Below are positions 50,486 to 58,759 of a stretch of DNA of 64,000 bases, piece after piece. The stretch comes from Clostridia bacterium. Lineage in GTDB: Bacteria; Bacillota; Clostridia; UMGS1883. The DNA is taken from contig JAFUOO010000004.1 of the NCBI GenBank assembly GCA_017472685.1, positions 62,001 to 126,000 of the forward strand, given 5' to 3'. A model generated the notes under the pieces. The model was not told the origin of the DNA and searched no databases. It worked only from the letters and a program-made list of their open reading frames with translations. A program made the position numbers and the translations under genes. Position 1 is the first letter of the stretch. Each line of letters starts with the position of its first letter.

Positions 50486-52891
50486 ATGAACAGAGTAAAG
50501 TTAAACTTTGACCAGAATTGGGACTTTTACGCAGGCAACATTGACGTACAGTACGCAATCAAGGCAGGCTGCACAGGTGGCGTTACCGTGTGCGACAAGC
50601 GTGCAGATGGCGAATGGCTTGCAATTGCATATAACGACAAAGAGGTTGAGGTAAAGCTTGACAAGTCGCTTCTCAAAAAGGTTAATCTGCCTCACGACTG
50701 GGTTGTTGAGGGCAATTTCTCCAAAAATGAATGGGATGCTCAGGGCTACCTCAAGCAGGGCATAGGCTGCTACAGAAAGGAATTTGACCTTCCCGAGGAA
50801 TACCGTGGCAAGGTAGTGTCCATTGAATTTGACGGCGTTTCCAGAAACGCAACAGTTTGGGTGAACGGTCACCTCATCGGCAGCCATTTTTCCGGCTATT
50901 CCTCCTTCTCCTACGACATTTCGGAATATCTCAAGTACGGCGAGGAAGGCACAAACTGCATTTTCGTAAAGGTTGAAGCCGATAATTACGAGGGCTGGTG
51001 GTACGAGGGTGCAGGCATTTACCGTCATACGTATATCACAGTAACAGACAAGCTCCACGTTAAAAAGTGGGGTACATATATCACAACACCCGCTGTAAGC
51101 GAAACCGAGGCAACAGTTGATGTTGAAACAACCGTTGTGAACAAGTTCGCCAATGGTGAAAAGGCAGTTTTAGAAACAACCATCTACGACAAAGCCGGCG
51201 CAGAATGTGCTCAGGGCTCAGTTGAGTTCCAGGTTGGCATGCTGGACGAGGCTTGCTTAAAGCAGAGTCTTACTGTTAAAAACCCCATGCTCTGGGACAT
51301 TGAAAGCCCCAACCTCTATACTGCAGAAACAATCATTCTTCAGGACGGCAACGTTATTGACACATACCAGAGCACCTTTGGTATCAGAACACTTGCCTTC
51401 ACCAAGGAAGGCTTCTTCCTCAACGGCAAGCACGTTGAAGTAAAGGGCACCTGTAACCATCAGGACTTTGCAGGCATAGGTGTTGCGCTTCCCGATTCCA
51501 TCAATGAGTTCAAAATTAAAAAGCTCAAGGAAATGGGCTCCAACGCATACCGCTGTTCGCATCATCCGCCCACACCCGAGCTTTTGGACGCTTGCGACCG
51601 CCTTGGTATGCTTGTTATGGACGAGAACAGAAAGCTCGACTGTACAGACCGTGGCATTGAAGACCTCACAAGCCTTCTTTACCGCGACAGAAACCACCCC
51701 TCAGTATTCATGTGGTGTTTAGATAACGAGGAAGTAATCCTCGGCACAATCATCGGCAAGAGAATTGAGCAGAGGCTTCGTGAAATCACACACAAGCTTG
51801 ACCCCACACGTCCCACAACAGTTGCCATGAACCACGGCTGGAACGAAAACAACTATTGGGAATGTATGGACATTGTGGGCTACAACTACGGTCAGAGAAA
51901 CGGTAGCCAGTATCTTAAGGACCTGGAAGCTTACCCCGACAGAATGACAATCTGTACAGAATCCACCTCCAGCACAACAACACGCGGCATTTACGAAGCG
52001 GATGTTGAAAAGGGCTACTGCACCTCTTACGAAACAAACCTCGCGTCCTGGTGCTGTACACATGAACGCAGCTGGATTGACTACAAGAATAACCCCCGTC
52101 TTACAGGCATTTTCGTATGGACAGGCTTTGACTATCGCGGCGAGCCCACACCCTACGCATGGCCCTGTATCAATTCTCACTTCGGTATTATGGACACCTG
52201 CGGTCTTCCAAAGGACGGCTACTTCTACTACAAGGCAATGTGGAAGGATGAGCCTTCTATCCACTTCATGCCCCATTGGGACCTTAAGGAAGAGGGCGAG
52301 GATGTTTGCGTAAGGGTAGTTACAAACTGCGAAACAGTTGAGCTTATCTTAAACGGCAAGAGCCTTGGCGAAAAGGAAATGGTTAAGTACGCTCATGTCG
52401 ACTTTGATGTTAAGTACGAGGCAGGCGAGATTAAGGCTATAGGTAAAAATGGTGGCGTTCCCGTTTGCGAATGCGTAAGAAGAACATCGGGTCACGCATA
52501 TAAGGTTGTGCTTGAGCCCGACAGAACACAAATGACAGCTGACGGCTGTGACGCAATTGTGGTTTATGCAAAAATTTACGACGAAAAGGGCGATGTAGTT
52601 TCCTTTGCAGATAACGAAGTACGCTTCAAGGTTGATGGTAGCGCTAACATTATCGGCGTAGGTAACGGCGACCCCTCAAGCTTAGAGCCCGATAAGGCAA
52701 CACCCCTTAAGGACTTCAGACAGCGTCCCATTTCACTTGACACCTATAACCCCGACAAGCAGAACAAGCGCAGAGCCTTTAACGGTGCTTGTATGGTAAT
52801 TCTGCAGTCAAATGGCGAAGCAGGCGAGGTTAAGCTCACAGCAAGAGCAAACGGCCTGGTAAGTGATACAATTACAATAACAGCTGAATAA
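50486..52891 (+). CDS. Glycoside hydrolase family 2 protein (beta-galactosidase type)
   Basis: An 801-residue cytoplasmic enzyme without signal peptide. The order is: sugar-binding jelly roll (about 8-190; LPHDWVVEG, GVSRNATVWVNGHLIG), an Ig-like domain (about 195-300), and the TIM barrel (about 301-590) with KGTCNHQDFAG, the acid/base Glu415 in CLDNEE and the nucleophile Glu492 in CTESTSS. A DUF4982-like domain and a C-terminal Ig-like domain follow. The acid/base motif DNEE departs slightly from the common GNE. Substrate is probably a beta-galactoside, but other GH2 activities are possible. Confidence 0.9.
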   Translation: MNRVKLNFDQNWDFYAGNIDVQYAIKAGCTGGVTVCDKRADGEWLAIAYNDKEVEVKLDKSLLKKVNLPHDWVVEGNFSKNEWDAQGYLKQGIGCYRKEFDLPEEYRGKVVSIEFDGVSRNATVWVNGHLIGSHFSGYSSFSYDISEYLKYGEEGTNCIFVKVEADNYEGWWYEGAGIYRHTYITVTDKLHVKKWGTYITTPAVSETEATVDVETTVVNKFANGEKAVLETTIYDKAGAECAQGSVEFQVGMLDEACLKQSLTVKNPMLWDIESPNLYTAETIILQDGNVIDTYQSTFGIRTLAFTKEGFFLNGKHVEVKGTCNHQDFAGIGVALPDSINEFKIKKLKEMGSNAYRCSHHPPTPELLDACDRLGMLVMDENRKLDCTDRGIEDLTSLLYRDRNHPSVFMWCLDNEEVILGTIIGKRIEQRLREITHKLDPTRPTTVAMNHGWNENNYWECMDIVGYNYGQRNGSQYLKDLEAYPDRMTICTESTSSTTTRGIYEADVEKGYCTSYETNLASWCCTHERSWIDYKNNPRLTGIFVWTGFDYRGEPTPYAWPCINSHFGIMDTCGLPKDGYFYYKAMWKDEPSIHFMPHWDLKEEGEDVCVRVVTNCETVELILNGKSLGEKEMVKYAHVDFDVKYEAGEIKAIGKNGGVPVCECVRRTSGHAYKVVLEPDRTQMTADGCDAIVVYAKIYDEKGDVVSFADNEVRFKVDGSANIIGVGNGDPSSLEPDKATPLKDFRQRPISLDTYNPDKQNKRRAFNGACMVILQSNGEAGEVKLTARANGLVSDTITITAE

Positions 52892-52892
52892 T

Positions 52893-52922
52893 AAAAAGTG
52901 AGTGCGTTTGCACTCACTTTTT
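52893..52922. terminator. Bidirectional terminator between GH2 and P1 peptidase genes
   Basis: AAAAAGTGAGTGC-gttt-GCACTCACTTTTT, with T runs on both strands, between convergent genes. Confidence 0.92.
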
Positions 52923-52925
52923 TGT

Positions 52926-53894
52926 TTACATAAAGCTTTTAGCGCTCTTCAATCCATAAGCCTCGTCGGCACTTAAAACGGCGTTGTTTATTGCCTTTGC
53001 CATAACATAGGAGGCAAGAGAGCCCAATATATCTTGATTGAAATCAACATCTCCCACAGAAAGGGCGTACACACTGTCGCCGTCCATGGATGTGTTAACG
53101 GGGCGTATTGTGCGCACAATGCCGTTTGACGCAAGCCTTGCCAGCTTGTTTGCCTGCGCCTTGTCCATTTTTGCGTTTGTTATAACGGCACCGATTGTTG
53201 TGTTCTGCACTGATGCGGCTGCTAACTGAAGCATTTTAAAAATCTCCTCTTCGCTGGAGACCATGGATGATTTATCGGCAGAGAGAAGCCCTGCAAGCTC
53301 CTTTTTACTGTCAACCTCGTACACATCACCGATAGCGTTCACAATAACAATTGCGCCTATTTTAACACCGTTTATTTCAACTGCATATGTGCCCAGACCC
53401 GATTTCATGCTGCGCTCCAAGCCCATAAACTTGCCCACGGTTGCACCACAGCCGCCGCCCACATTGCCCTGCACGTCAAGATTTTTTTCGCTGTTAAGAC
53501 AGGCTCTATAGCCCATGGTGCTATCCGGGCGCACAGAAGGGGAGGCGCAGGACAGGTCAAATATACACGAGCCCACAACAATGGGCACAACGCTATTACC
53601 TACCTGAACGCCCTTGCCCTTTTCCTCTAAATATTTCATAATACCGCCTGCGGCATCCAGCCCGTAGGCGCTGCCGCCGCCAAGGAGGAGAGCGTTTATG
53701 CCGTCATTACTCATATTAGTGTCAAGGAGCTCTGTTTCACGGCTTGCGGGACCTCCGCCACGGATATCCACACCGCAGATAGCCTTCTCATCACAGACGA
53801 TAACCGTACAGCCTGTGCCGTTCTGAGCATCCTCTGCATGACCGATTTTAACGCCTTCAATGCTATTTAAGCTTATTTCCTTTAAAAAATCCAT
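52926..53894 (-). CDS. P1-family (DmpA-type) aminopeptidase
   Basis: A 322-residue Ntn-hydrolase-like enzyme that cleaves itself to an alpha and a beta chain. Features are VKIGHAEDAQNGTGCTVIV, GVDIRGGGPASRETELL, LLLGGGSAYGLDAAGG, GCGATVGKF, and the likely self-cleavage and nucleophile site NTTIGAVITNA with Thr. The physiological substrate is unknown. The start at 53894 follows GGAGGTG; the longer frame to 53924 does not. It is divergent from uvrC. Confidence 0.88.
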   Translation of the reverse strand: MDFLKEISLNSIEGVKIGHAEDAQNGTGCTVIVCDEKAICGVDIRGGGPASRETELLDTNMSNDGINALLLGGGSAYGLDAAGGIMKYLEEKGKGVQVGNSVVPIVVGSCIFDLSCASPSVRPDSTMGYRACLNSEKNLDVQGNVGGGCGATVGKFMGLERSMKSGLGTYAVEINGVKIGAIVIVNAIGDVYEVDSKKELAGLLSADKSSMVSSEEEIFKMLQLAAASVQNTTIGAVITNAKMDKAQANKLARLASNGIVRTIRPVNTSMDGDSVYALSVGDVDFNQDILGSLASYVMAKAINNAVLSADEAYGLKSAKSFM

Positions 53895-53914
53895 ATCAAC
53901 ACCTCCATGGCTTG

Positions 53915-53960
53915 ATTTTACCACATTTTCATTGATAAAACAACTTGAATATGTTAAAAT
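53915..53960. promoter_or_regulatory. Overlapping divergent promoters of the P1 peptidase and uvrC
   Basis: Minus: TTGTTT (53938-53943), 17 bp, TAAAAT (53915-53920). Plus: TTGATA (53932-53937), 17 bp, TAAAAT (53955-53960). The two -35 boxes are side by side, so the two transcripts may compete. Confidence 0.75.
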
Positions 53961-53980
53961 TAAAAAAAGTGAGGTGAAGG

Positions 53981-55810
53981 ATGATGTTTGAAGATAAAAT
54001 AAAAAAACTGCCCGATTCCCCGGGTGTTTATATAATGAAAAACAAGGACGGCAAAATTATATACATCGGCAAGGCGAAGATTTTAAAGAACAGAGTAAAG
54101 CAATATTTTCAATCATCAACTAACCACTCACCCAAGGTTAAGGCAATGGTACAAAACATTGCCGATTTTGACTACATTCTTTGCGACAGCGAGATGGAAG
54201 CCTTGGTTTTGGAGTGCAACCTCATAAAAGAGCACACACCAAAATACAACATCCTTTTAAAGGACGGCAAGCACTATCCCTATATAAAGCTCACCTTGAA
54301 CGAGGACTATCCCAGAATGCTTTTTGTCAGGCGCATTGAGCACGACGGCGCTAAATATTTCGGTCCCTATCCCACAGGCTTCGGCATAAGTGAAACCTTC
54401 GACATTGTAAAAGAGGTTTTTAAAATTGCCCACTGCAAAAAGCTTTTCCCCCGTGACATAGGCAAGGAAAGGCCGTGCCTGTATCATTCAATGGGTCGCT
54501 GTGTTGCGCCCTGCAGCGGCAAAATAACAAGCGATGAATATAAAGCCCTCTTTGGTGAGATTGACAAGTTCCTATCGGGCAGCGACAAGGAGCTTGTTGA
54601 AAAGCTCCGGGGCGAAATGAAGGAAGCGGCAGCCAACTTTGAATTTGAAAAGGCGGCGCTTTGCCGTGACAAAATCGAGGCGCTCAGAAATCTTTCCGAA
54701 AAGCAGAAGGTACTTAACGCCAAGGACGAGGACATGGATGTGCTGGCAGTATGCGTTGAGGACATTTTAGCCTCCGTTGAGCTTTTCACCATACGCGGCG
54801 GTAAGCTCATAGGCTCTCACTCCTTTGACATAAAGGGCGAGGGCACACTGGACGAGTGCGAGGTGCTCTCCGACTTTACCGACCAGTACTACACGGGCGA
54901 TGTGTATGTGCCCAAGAGCATTTACCTTTCCCACCCAATCGGCTTTGAGGATGCACTTGCCGAGCTTTTAAGTGCTAAAAGAGGCAACAAGGTAAGCATA
55001 AATGTGCCCAAAATAGGCGACAGAAAGAAAATTGTGGATATGGCGCTTAAAAACGCAAAGCACAATATTGAAAAAATGAAAACCGCCGAAATTAAAGAAA
55101 AAATGAAAATGAACTCTCTTGTGGAGCTTGCAGAGGCTCTCAAGCTGGAGGTTATCCCCGACAGGATTGAAAGCTACGACATTTCCCACACCGCAGGCGA
55201 GGAAAACGTGGCGGCAATGGCTGTCTTCAAAAACGGCAAGCCAAGTAAGCGTGACTACAGAATTTTTAAAATAACTTCTGTTGAGGGTGCCGACGACATT
55301 GCCTGCCTTAAAGAGGCTCTCACACGGCGCTTTACCCACGAGGAGCGCGAGAAGGACGGCAAGTTCAAGGAGCTTCCCGACCTTATTTTGATGGACGGCG
55401 GCATTGCTCAGCTTAACTGCGCAAACTCTGTTTTAAATTCGCTCGGGCTTGACATTCCTGTTTTCGGCATGGTCAAGGACGACAGGCATCGCACACGCGG
55501 AGTTGTGAATGAAATGGGCGAGGTGTACTTGAAGCCCACGGGCGGAGCAATACGCCTTGTTACCTACATTCAGGACGAGGTGCACAAAACCGCCATTGAA
55601 TTCCACCGCAAAAGGCGCGAAAAGAAAATGCTTGGAAGCGAGCTTGAAAAAATAGACGGCATAGGCGAGGGCAAACGAAAGGCTCTCATGCTTTACTTTA
55701 AGAGCATTGATAAAATAAAAAAAGCCTCCGTTGAGGAGCTTTGTAAGGTTAAAGGCATAAGCGAAAGGCTTGCTTTAAACATTTTCGAGCACTTCAGAAA
55801 AGAGAATTGA
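53981..55810 (+). CDS. uvrC: Excinuclease ABC subunit C
   Basis: The nuclease of nucleotide excision repair, 609 residues. The GIY-YIG domain (PGVYIMKNKDGKIIYIGKAK) makes the 3' cut; the UVR domain (about 200-235, EMKEAAANFEFEKAALCRDK) binds UvrB; the RNase H-like domain (SYDISHTAGE, LILMDGGIAQL) makes the 5' cut; a helix-hairpin-helix pair ends the protein (LEKIDGIGEGKRKALM). ATG at 53981 or 53984, both after GAGGTG. Confidence 0.96.
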   Translation: MMFEDKIKKLPDSPGVYIMKNKDGKIIYIGKAKILKNRVKQYFQSSTNHSPKVKAMVQNIADFDYILCDSEMEALVLECNLIKEHTPKYNILLKDGKHYPYIKLTLNEDYPRMLFVRRIEHDGAKYFGPYPTGFGISETFDIVKEVFKIAHCKKLFPRDIGKERPCLYHSMGRCVAPCSGKITSDEYKALFGEIDKFLSGSDKELVEKLRGEMKEAAANFEFEKAALCRDKIEALRNLSEKQKVLNAKDEDMDVLAVCVEDILASVELFTIRGGKLIGSHSFDIKGEGTLDECEVLSDFTDQYYTGDVYVPKSIYLSHPIGFEDALAELLSAKRGNKVSINVPKIGDRKKIVDMALKNAKHNIEKMKTAEIKEKMKMNSLVELAEALKLEVIPDRIESYDISHTAGEENVAAMAVFKNGKPSKRDYRIFKITSVEGADDIACLKEALTRRFTHEEREKDGKFKELPDLILMDGGIAQLNCANSVLNSLGLDIPVFGMVKDDRHRTRGVVNEMGEVYLKPTGGAIRLVTYIQDEVHKTAIEFHRKRREKKMLGSELEKIDGIGEGKRKALMLYFKSIDKIKKASVEELCKVKGISERLALNIFEHFRKEN

Positions 55811-55850
55811 ACATTCAAAAATGTGGAAAAATAAACTTTTGTAAAAAACC

Positions 55851-55879
55851 TTGATTATTTGAAATATATGATGTATAAT
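55851..55879 (+). promoter_or_regulatory. Sigma-A promoter of the sugar transferase gene
   Basis: TTGATT, 17-bp spacer, perfect TATAAT, 41 bp before the start codon. Confidence 0.82.
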
Positions 55880-55919
55880 GAACTTGTATGCGAACAAATA
55901 ACAAGTATTGGAGGCTGTT

Positions 55920-56597
55920 ATGAGTACGTTAACAAGAGAAGAAGTAGAAATACTTCGTAATGATTTAAAGACAAATTATTTGAAAAAGAAACGCGTGTAC
56001 TGGAATTTTAAAAGAGCTTTTGACATTTGTGCTTCTTTGGGGGCAAGTATTGTTCTTTTAATTCCGCTGTGCATTGTGGCGCTTTTAATATTCCTTGACG
56101 ACCCTCACGGCAGTCCTATTTTCACACAGGACAGAGTGGGCAGGGACGGCAAGGTGTTCAAGTTCTACAAGTTCCGTTCAATGGTTGTAAACGCAGAGGA
56201 TCTGCTTGACGATCTGCAGGAGCAGAACGAAAAAACAGGCCCTGTTTTCAAAATCAAGGACGACCCGAGAATTACACGCATCGGCAAGTTTATCAGAAAA
56301 ACAAGCATCGATGAGCTTCCCCAGCTTTTAAACATTTTAAAGGGCGACATGAGCGTTGTTGGTCCCAGACCTGCACTTCCCAAGGAAGTTGAGCAGTACG
56401 ACGAATATGCTTATCTCAGGCTGCTCATTACACCCGGTCTTACCTGCTATTGGCAGGTGCAGGACAATCGTGATGATATTACCTTCGACGAATGGATGGA
56501 TATGGACATCAAGTACATAAAAGAGCGTACCTTCTGGGGCGATATAAAGCTTATATTCAAAACCTTAAAGGTTGCCGTAACAGGTCAGGGTGCATAA
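55920..56597 (+). CDS. Undecaprenyl-phosphate sugar-1-phosphate transferase
   Basis: A 225-residue WcaJ/CpsE-type initiating enzyme for surface polysaccharide. A single membrane helix (about 34-56, ICASLGASIVLLIPLCIVAL) precedes the catalytic domain: FTQDRVGRDGKVFKFYKFRSM, RITRIGKFIRKTSIDELPQL and MSVVGPRPALPKEVEQY. The N-terminal five-helix region of long members is missing, which is normal for the short PglC-like class. No other capsule genes are near, so it is an orphan. The Met at 55920 follows GGAGG. Confidence 0.9.
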   Translation: MSTLTREEVEILRNDLKTNYLKKKRVYWNFKRAFDICASLGASIVLLIPLCIVALLIFLDDPHGSPIFTQDRVGRDGKVFKFYKFRSMVVNAEDLLDDLQEQNEKTGPVFKIKDDPRITRIGKFIRKTSIDELPQLLNILKGDMSVVGPRPALPKEVEQYDEYAYLRLLITPGLTCYWQVQDNRDDITFDEWMDMDIKYIKERTFWGDIKLIFKTLKVAVTGQGA

Positions 56598-56602
56598 AAT
56601 TC

Positions 56603-56627
56603 AAAGCGTGCCGTTTTGGCACGCTTT
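56603..56627 (+). terminator. Hairpin after the sugar transferase gene
   Basis: AAAGCGTGCC with GGCACGCTTT; only a short T tract follows. Confidence 0.65.
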
Positions 56628-56647
56628 AGTTATGAGAGGATATTTTT

Positions 56648-57406
56648 ATGAAAAAAATTAAAAGCTCTGAAATATTATTAATTACAATTGTGTCGGTGTG
56701 TATCGTGCTTCTCCTTTTGTGCTCCTGCAATAAAGTGCGCAACATGGATTACGACAAAGCTAACGAAAAAACAAAGAGCCTTGATGCCTACTCCATGACA
56801 ATAGATACAATTGTCACAATCGACGACGGCGAAAATGTAAAGCAGAATGCCATCAGTCAGCTTGCAAAAGTTGACGGCGATATATATAACGTTGAAACAG
56901 AGGCAACCACCACCGATGTTTCCAATGGCGCAGTTTCCAGACAGGAAAACAGCTACATGTATTACCTTGACAAATACTACTACACCTATCCGGGCGCAAA
57001 GTACACAAGCCCCGTAAGCTATGACGAGGCAATGGCAAACTTAAAAAAGCTCACAAACATCATAAGCTTTGACGAGGCTGATATGGTCGACCTTGTAAAA
57101 ACGTATGACGACAATGACGAATATGCGGTGTTTAACTTCACCATAAGCTACGATGCCGTGTCCGAGCACATCAAAAACTTACTGCAGAGCGCCGCAAACA
57201 CCTTTGAAAACGTAAACTTTTCCCCCGTTGAAATAGCTGCTTCTGCAACAGTGCACAAGGCAGGCTATGTAAAGGAGCGTGATTTGTACGTTGAATACAA
57301 GGGCGACGGCGGAGAAAGCATAGTTTTGGAAATTTACACAAGCCTTGGAGATGCACCCGTTCTTGAAGCACCCGACGCAAGTCAGTATGTGAATATCGTA
57401 GAATAA
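56648..57406 (+). CDS. Lipoprotein of unknown function
   Basis: A 252-residue lipoprotein. The signal peptide ends in the lipobox LLCSC with the acylated Cys at about residue 26. The mature part is rich in beta strands and acidic residues, with repeats of the form SYDEAM and YDAVSEH, and resembles the LolA/LppX-like outer-surface folds of DUF6612-type proteins, although this is only a pattern impression. GAGAGGAT precedes the ATG. It ends at a bidirectional terminator shared with lexA. Confidence 0.75.
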   Translation: MKKIKSSEILLITIVSVCIVLLLLCSCNKVRNMDYDKANEKTKSLDAYSMTIDTIVTIDDGENVKQNAISQLAKVDGDIYNVETEATTTDVSNGAVSRQENSYMYYLDKYYYTYPGAKYTSPVSYDEAMANLKKLTNIISFDEADMVDLVKTYDDNDEYAVFNFTISYDAVSEHIKNLLQSAANTFENVNFSPVEIAASATVHKAGYVKERDLYVEYKGDGGESIVLEIYTSLGDAPVLEAPDASQYVNIVE

Positions 57407-57411
57407 AAGCA

Positions 57412-57441
57412 AAAAAACATTGGGATTATCCCAATGTTTTT
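57412..57441. terminator. Bidirectional terminator between the lipoprotein and lexA
   Basis: AAAAACATTGGGA-tta-TCCCAATGTTTTT with T or A runs on both sides. Confidence 0.9.
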
Positions 57442-57445
57442 CCTT

Positions 57446-58066
57446 TTACAGCACTCTGTAAACGCCTATAACCTTGCCGATAATTGCAACAGTATCCACA
57501 ATAATGGGCTCTAAATAATCGTTCTCGGGCTGAAGACGGAAATGCCCGTTTTCCTTATAAAAGGTTTTAACGGTTGCGCTGTCTTCAATCAAAGCGGCAA
57601 CAATGTCGCCGTTGTTTGCCACACTCTGGCTCTTGACAATAACAAAGTCGCCGTCCAGTATGCCTGCATTGACCATGCTTTCGCCGCGGATTTTAAGCAT
57701 GAACACGTCACTGCCGCGTGCAAAGTCACTCGGAAGCGGGAACATGCGCTCAATGTTTTCCTCTGCCAATATGGGCTGTCCTGCACTTATCTGACCTATA
57801 ACGGGCACAGAAAGGATTGTGTCATCAGCCTCCACAATTTGCGCAACATTGTTTTTTGAGGAAACACGCACACTGCGGGAGGAGGCTGCGTCCTTTTCGA
57901 GTAAGCCTGCCTTCTGCAAACGTGAAATGTAGCCATGCACAGTTGAGGGCGAGTTGAGCCCCACTGCCGCACAAATTTCCCTTACTGTGGGTGGATATCC
58001 CTTCTCGCGGGAATGCTGTTCTATAAAGTCAAGAATTTGCTGCTGCTTGCTTAAGTTGGCTGCCAT
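57446..58066 (-). CDS. lexA: SOS regulator LexA
   Basis: The self-cleaving repressor of the SOS regulon, 206 residues. An N-terminal winged helix (about 1-65, PPTVREICAAVGLNSPSTVH) is followed by the cleavage site Ala95-Gly96 in GQISAGQPI and the catalytic dyad Ser130 (RGESMVNAG) and Lys167 (TVKTFY). AGGAGG precedes the ATG. It is divergent from the yneA-like gene with three LexA boxes between them. Confidence 0.97.
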   Translation of the reverse strand: MAANLSKQQQILDFIEQHSREKGYPPTVREICAAVGLNSPSTVHGYISRLQKAGLLEKDAASSRSVRVSSKNNVAQIVEADDTILSVPVIGQISAGQPILAEENIERMFPLPSDFARGSDVFMLKIRGESMVNAGILDGDFVIVKSQSVANNGDIVAALIEDSATVKTFYKENGHFRLQPENDYLEPIIVDTVAIIGKVIGVYRVL

Positions 58067-58133
58067 AATCGTGCCTCCTGTAAAATAATTTTTATCCTTA
58101 CAGCCTCAGTATAACACATAAAAAAAGAAAATG

Positions 58134-58223
58134 CAAACATTTGTTCGAAAATTTTGTAAAAAAATATTGACATCGAACAAATGTTCTGTTATAGTAATGG
58201 TAGAAAACACGAACACCTGTTCG
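58134..58223. promoter_or_regulatory. Three LexA boxes in the lexA / yneA-like divergent region
   Basis: CAAACATTTGTTCG (58134-58147, one mismatch), CGAACAAATGTTCT (58174-58187, one mismatch) and CGAACACCTGTTCG (58210-58223, perfect). The middle box lies in the 17-bp spacer of the plus-strand promoter TTGACA (58167-58172) / TATAGT (58190-58195), so LexA would block polymerase directly. Confidence 0.93.
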
Positions 58224-58241
58224 AAGAGAGGCGGAATTACA

Positions 58242-58643
58242 ATGACAGAAGCTAAATACTTAGGCACAATTTCTCCCATACTTGCAGACGACTGGATGGA
58301 TAACGTTCCTTCTTATTATTCATATATTGACTTTCACAACAAGAGAAAGGCTGCAAAAAAGCAGCTTAAGAAGGAAAGACGGGTTTTCTTTACCGTATGT
58401 GCACTTCTTGTGTGCTTGTGCATGTCCTACTTCACAGTAAACTCTCACAGCAGTGAAATCTATGTAAACTGTCCTTCACACGCAGTTGTATACGGCGAAA
58501 CACTCTGGAGCATTGCAAACGAATACAAGGGCGATAGTATGTCCACAGGCGAATTTATTTACAAAATCAAAAAGGCAAACAACCTCGAAACTTCCTCAAT
58601 TTCAGCAGGCGATGTGCTTGTAATTCCTGTTGAGAAAGTGTAA
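58242..58643 (+). CDS. LysM membrane protein, YneA-like SOS cell-division suppressor
   Basis: A 133-residue protein with a basic cytoplasmic N-terminus (about 1-48), one membrane helix (about 49-64, VFFTVCALLVCLCMSYFTV) and an extracellular LysM domain (about 80-130, VYGETLWSIANEY, ISAGDVLVIPV). In Bacillus YneA is divergent from lexA, is SOS induced and delays division; the domain order and the LexA boxes match here. The N-terminal tail is longer than in B. subtilis YneA. The start at 58242 follows the GAGAGGCGG site. Confidence 0.85.
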   Translation: MTEAKYLGTISPILADDWMDNVPSYYSYIDFHNKRKAAKKQLKKERRVFFTVCALLVCLCMSYFTVNSHSSEIYVNCPSHAVVYGETLWSIANEYKGDSMSTGEFIYKIKKANNLETSSISAGDVLVIPVEKV

Positions 58644-58708
58644 AAAGCTTAACGGTTGAGAATAAAATTTAATATAATGGCAATGCTTTTATTAAAAGGC
58701 GACAACTA

Positions 58709-58735
58709 AAAAGAGATTCGTTCAGAATCTCTTTT
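58709..58735 (+). terminator. Terminator after the yneA-like gene
   Basis: AAAAGAGATTC-gttca-GAATCTCTTTT followed by GTCG; it ends the SOS unit before the ABC operon. Confidence 0.8.
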
Positions 58736-58759
58736 GTCGTATAAAAAAGAGGGGTTTTT

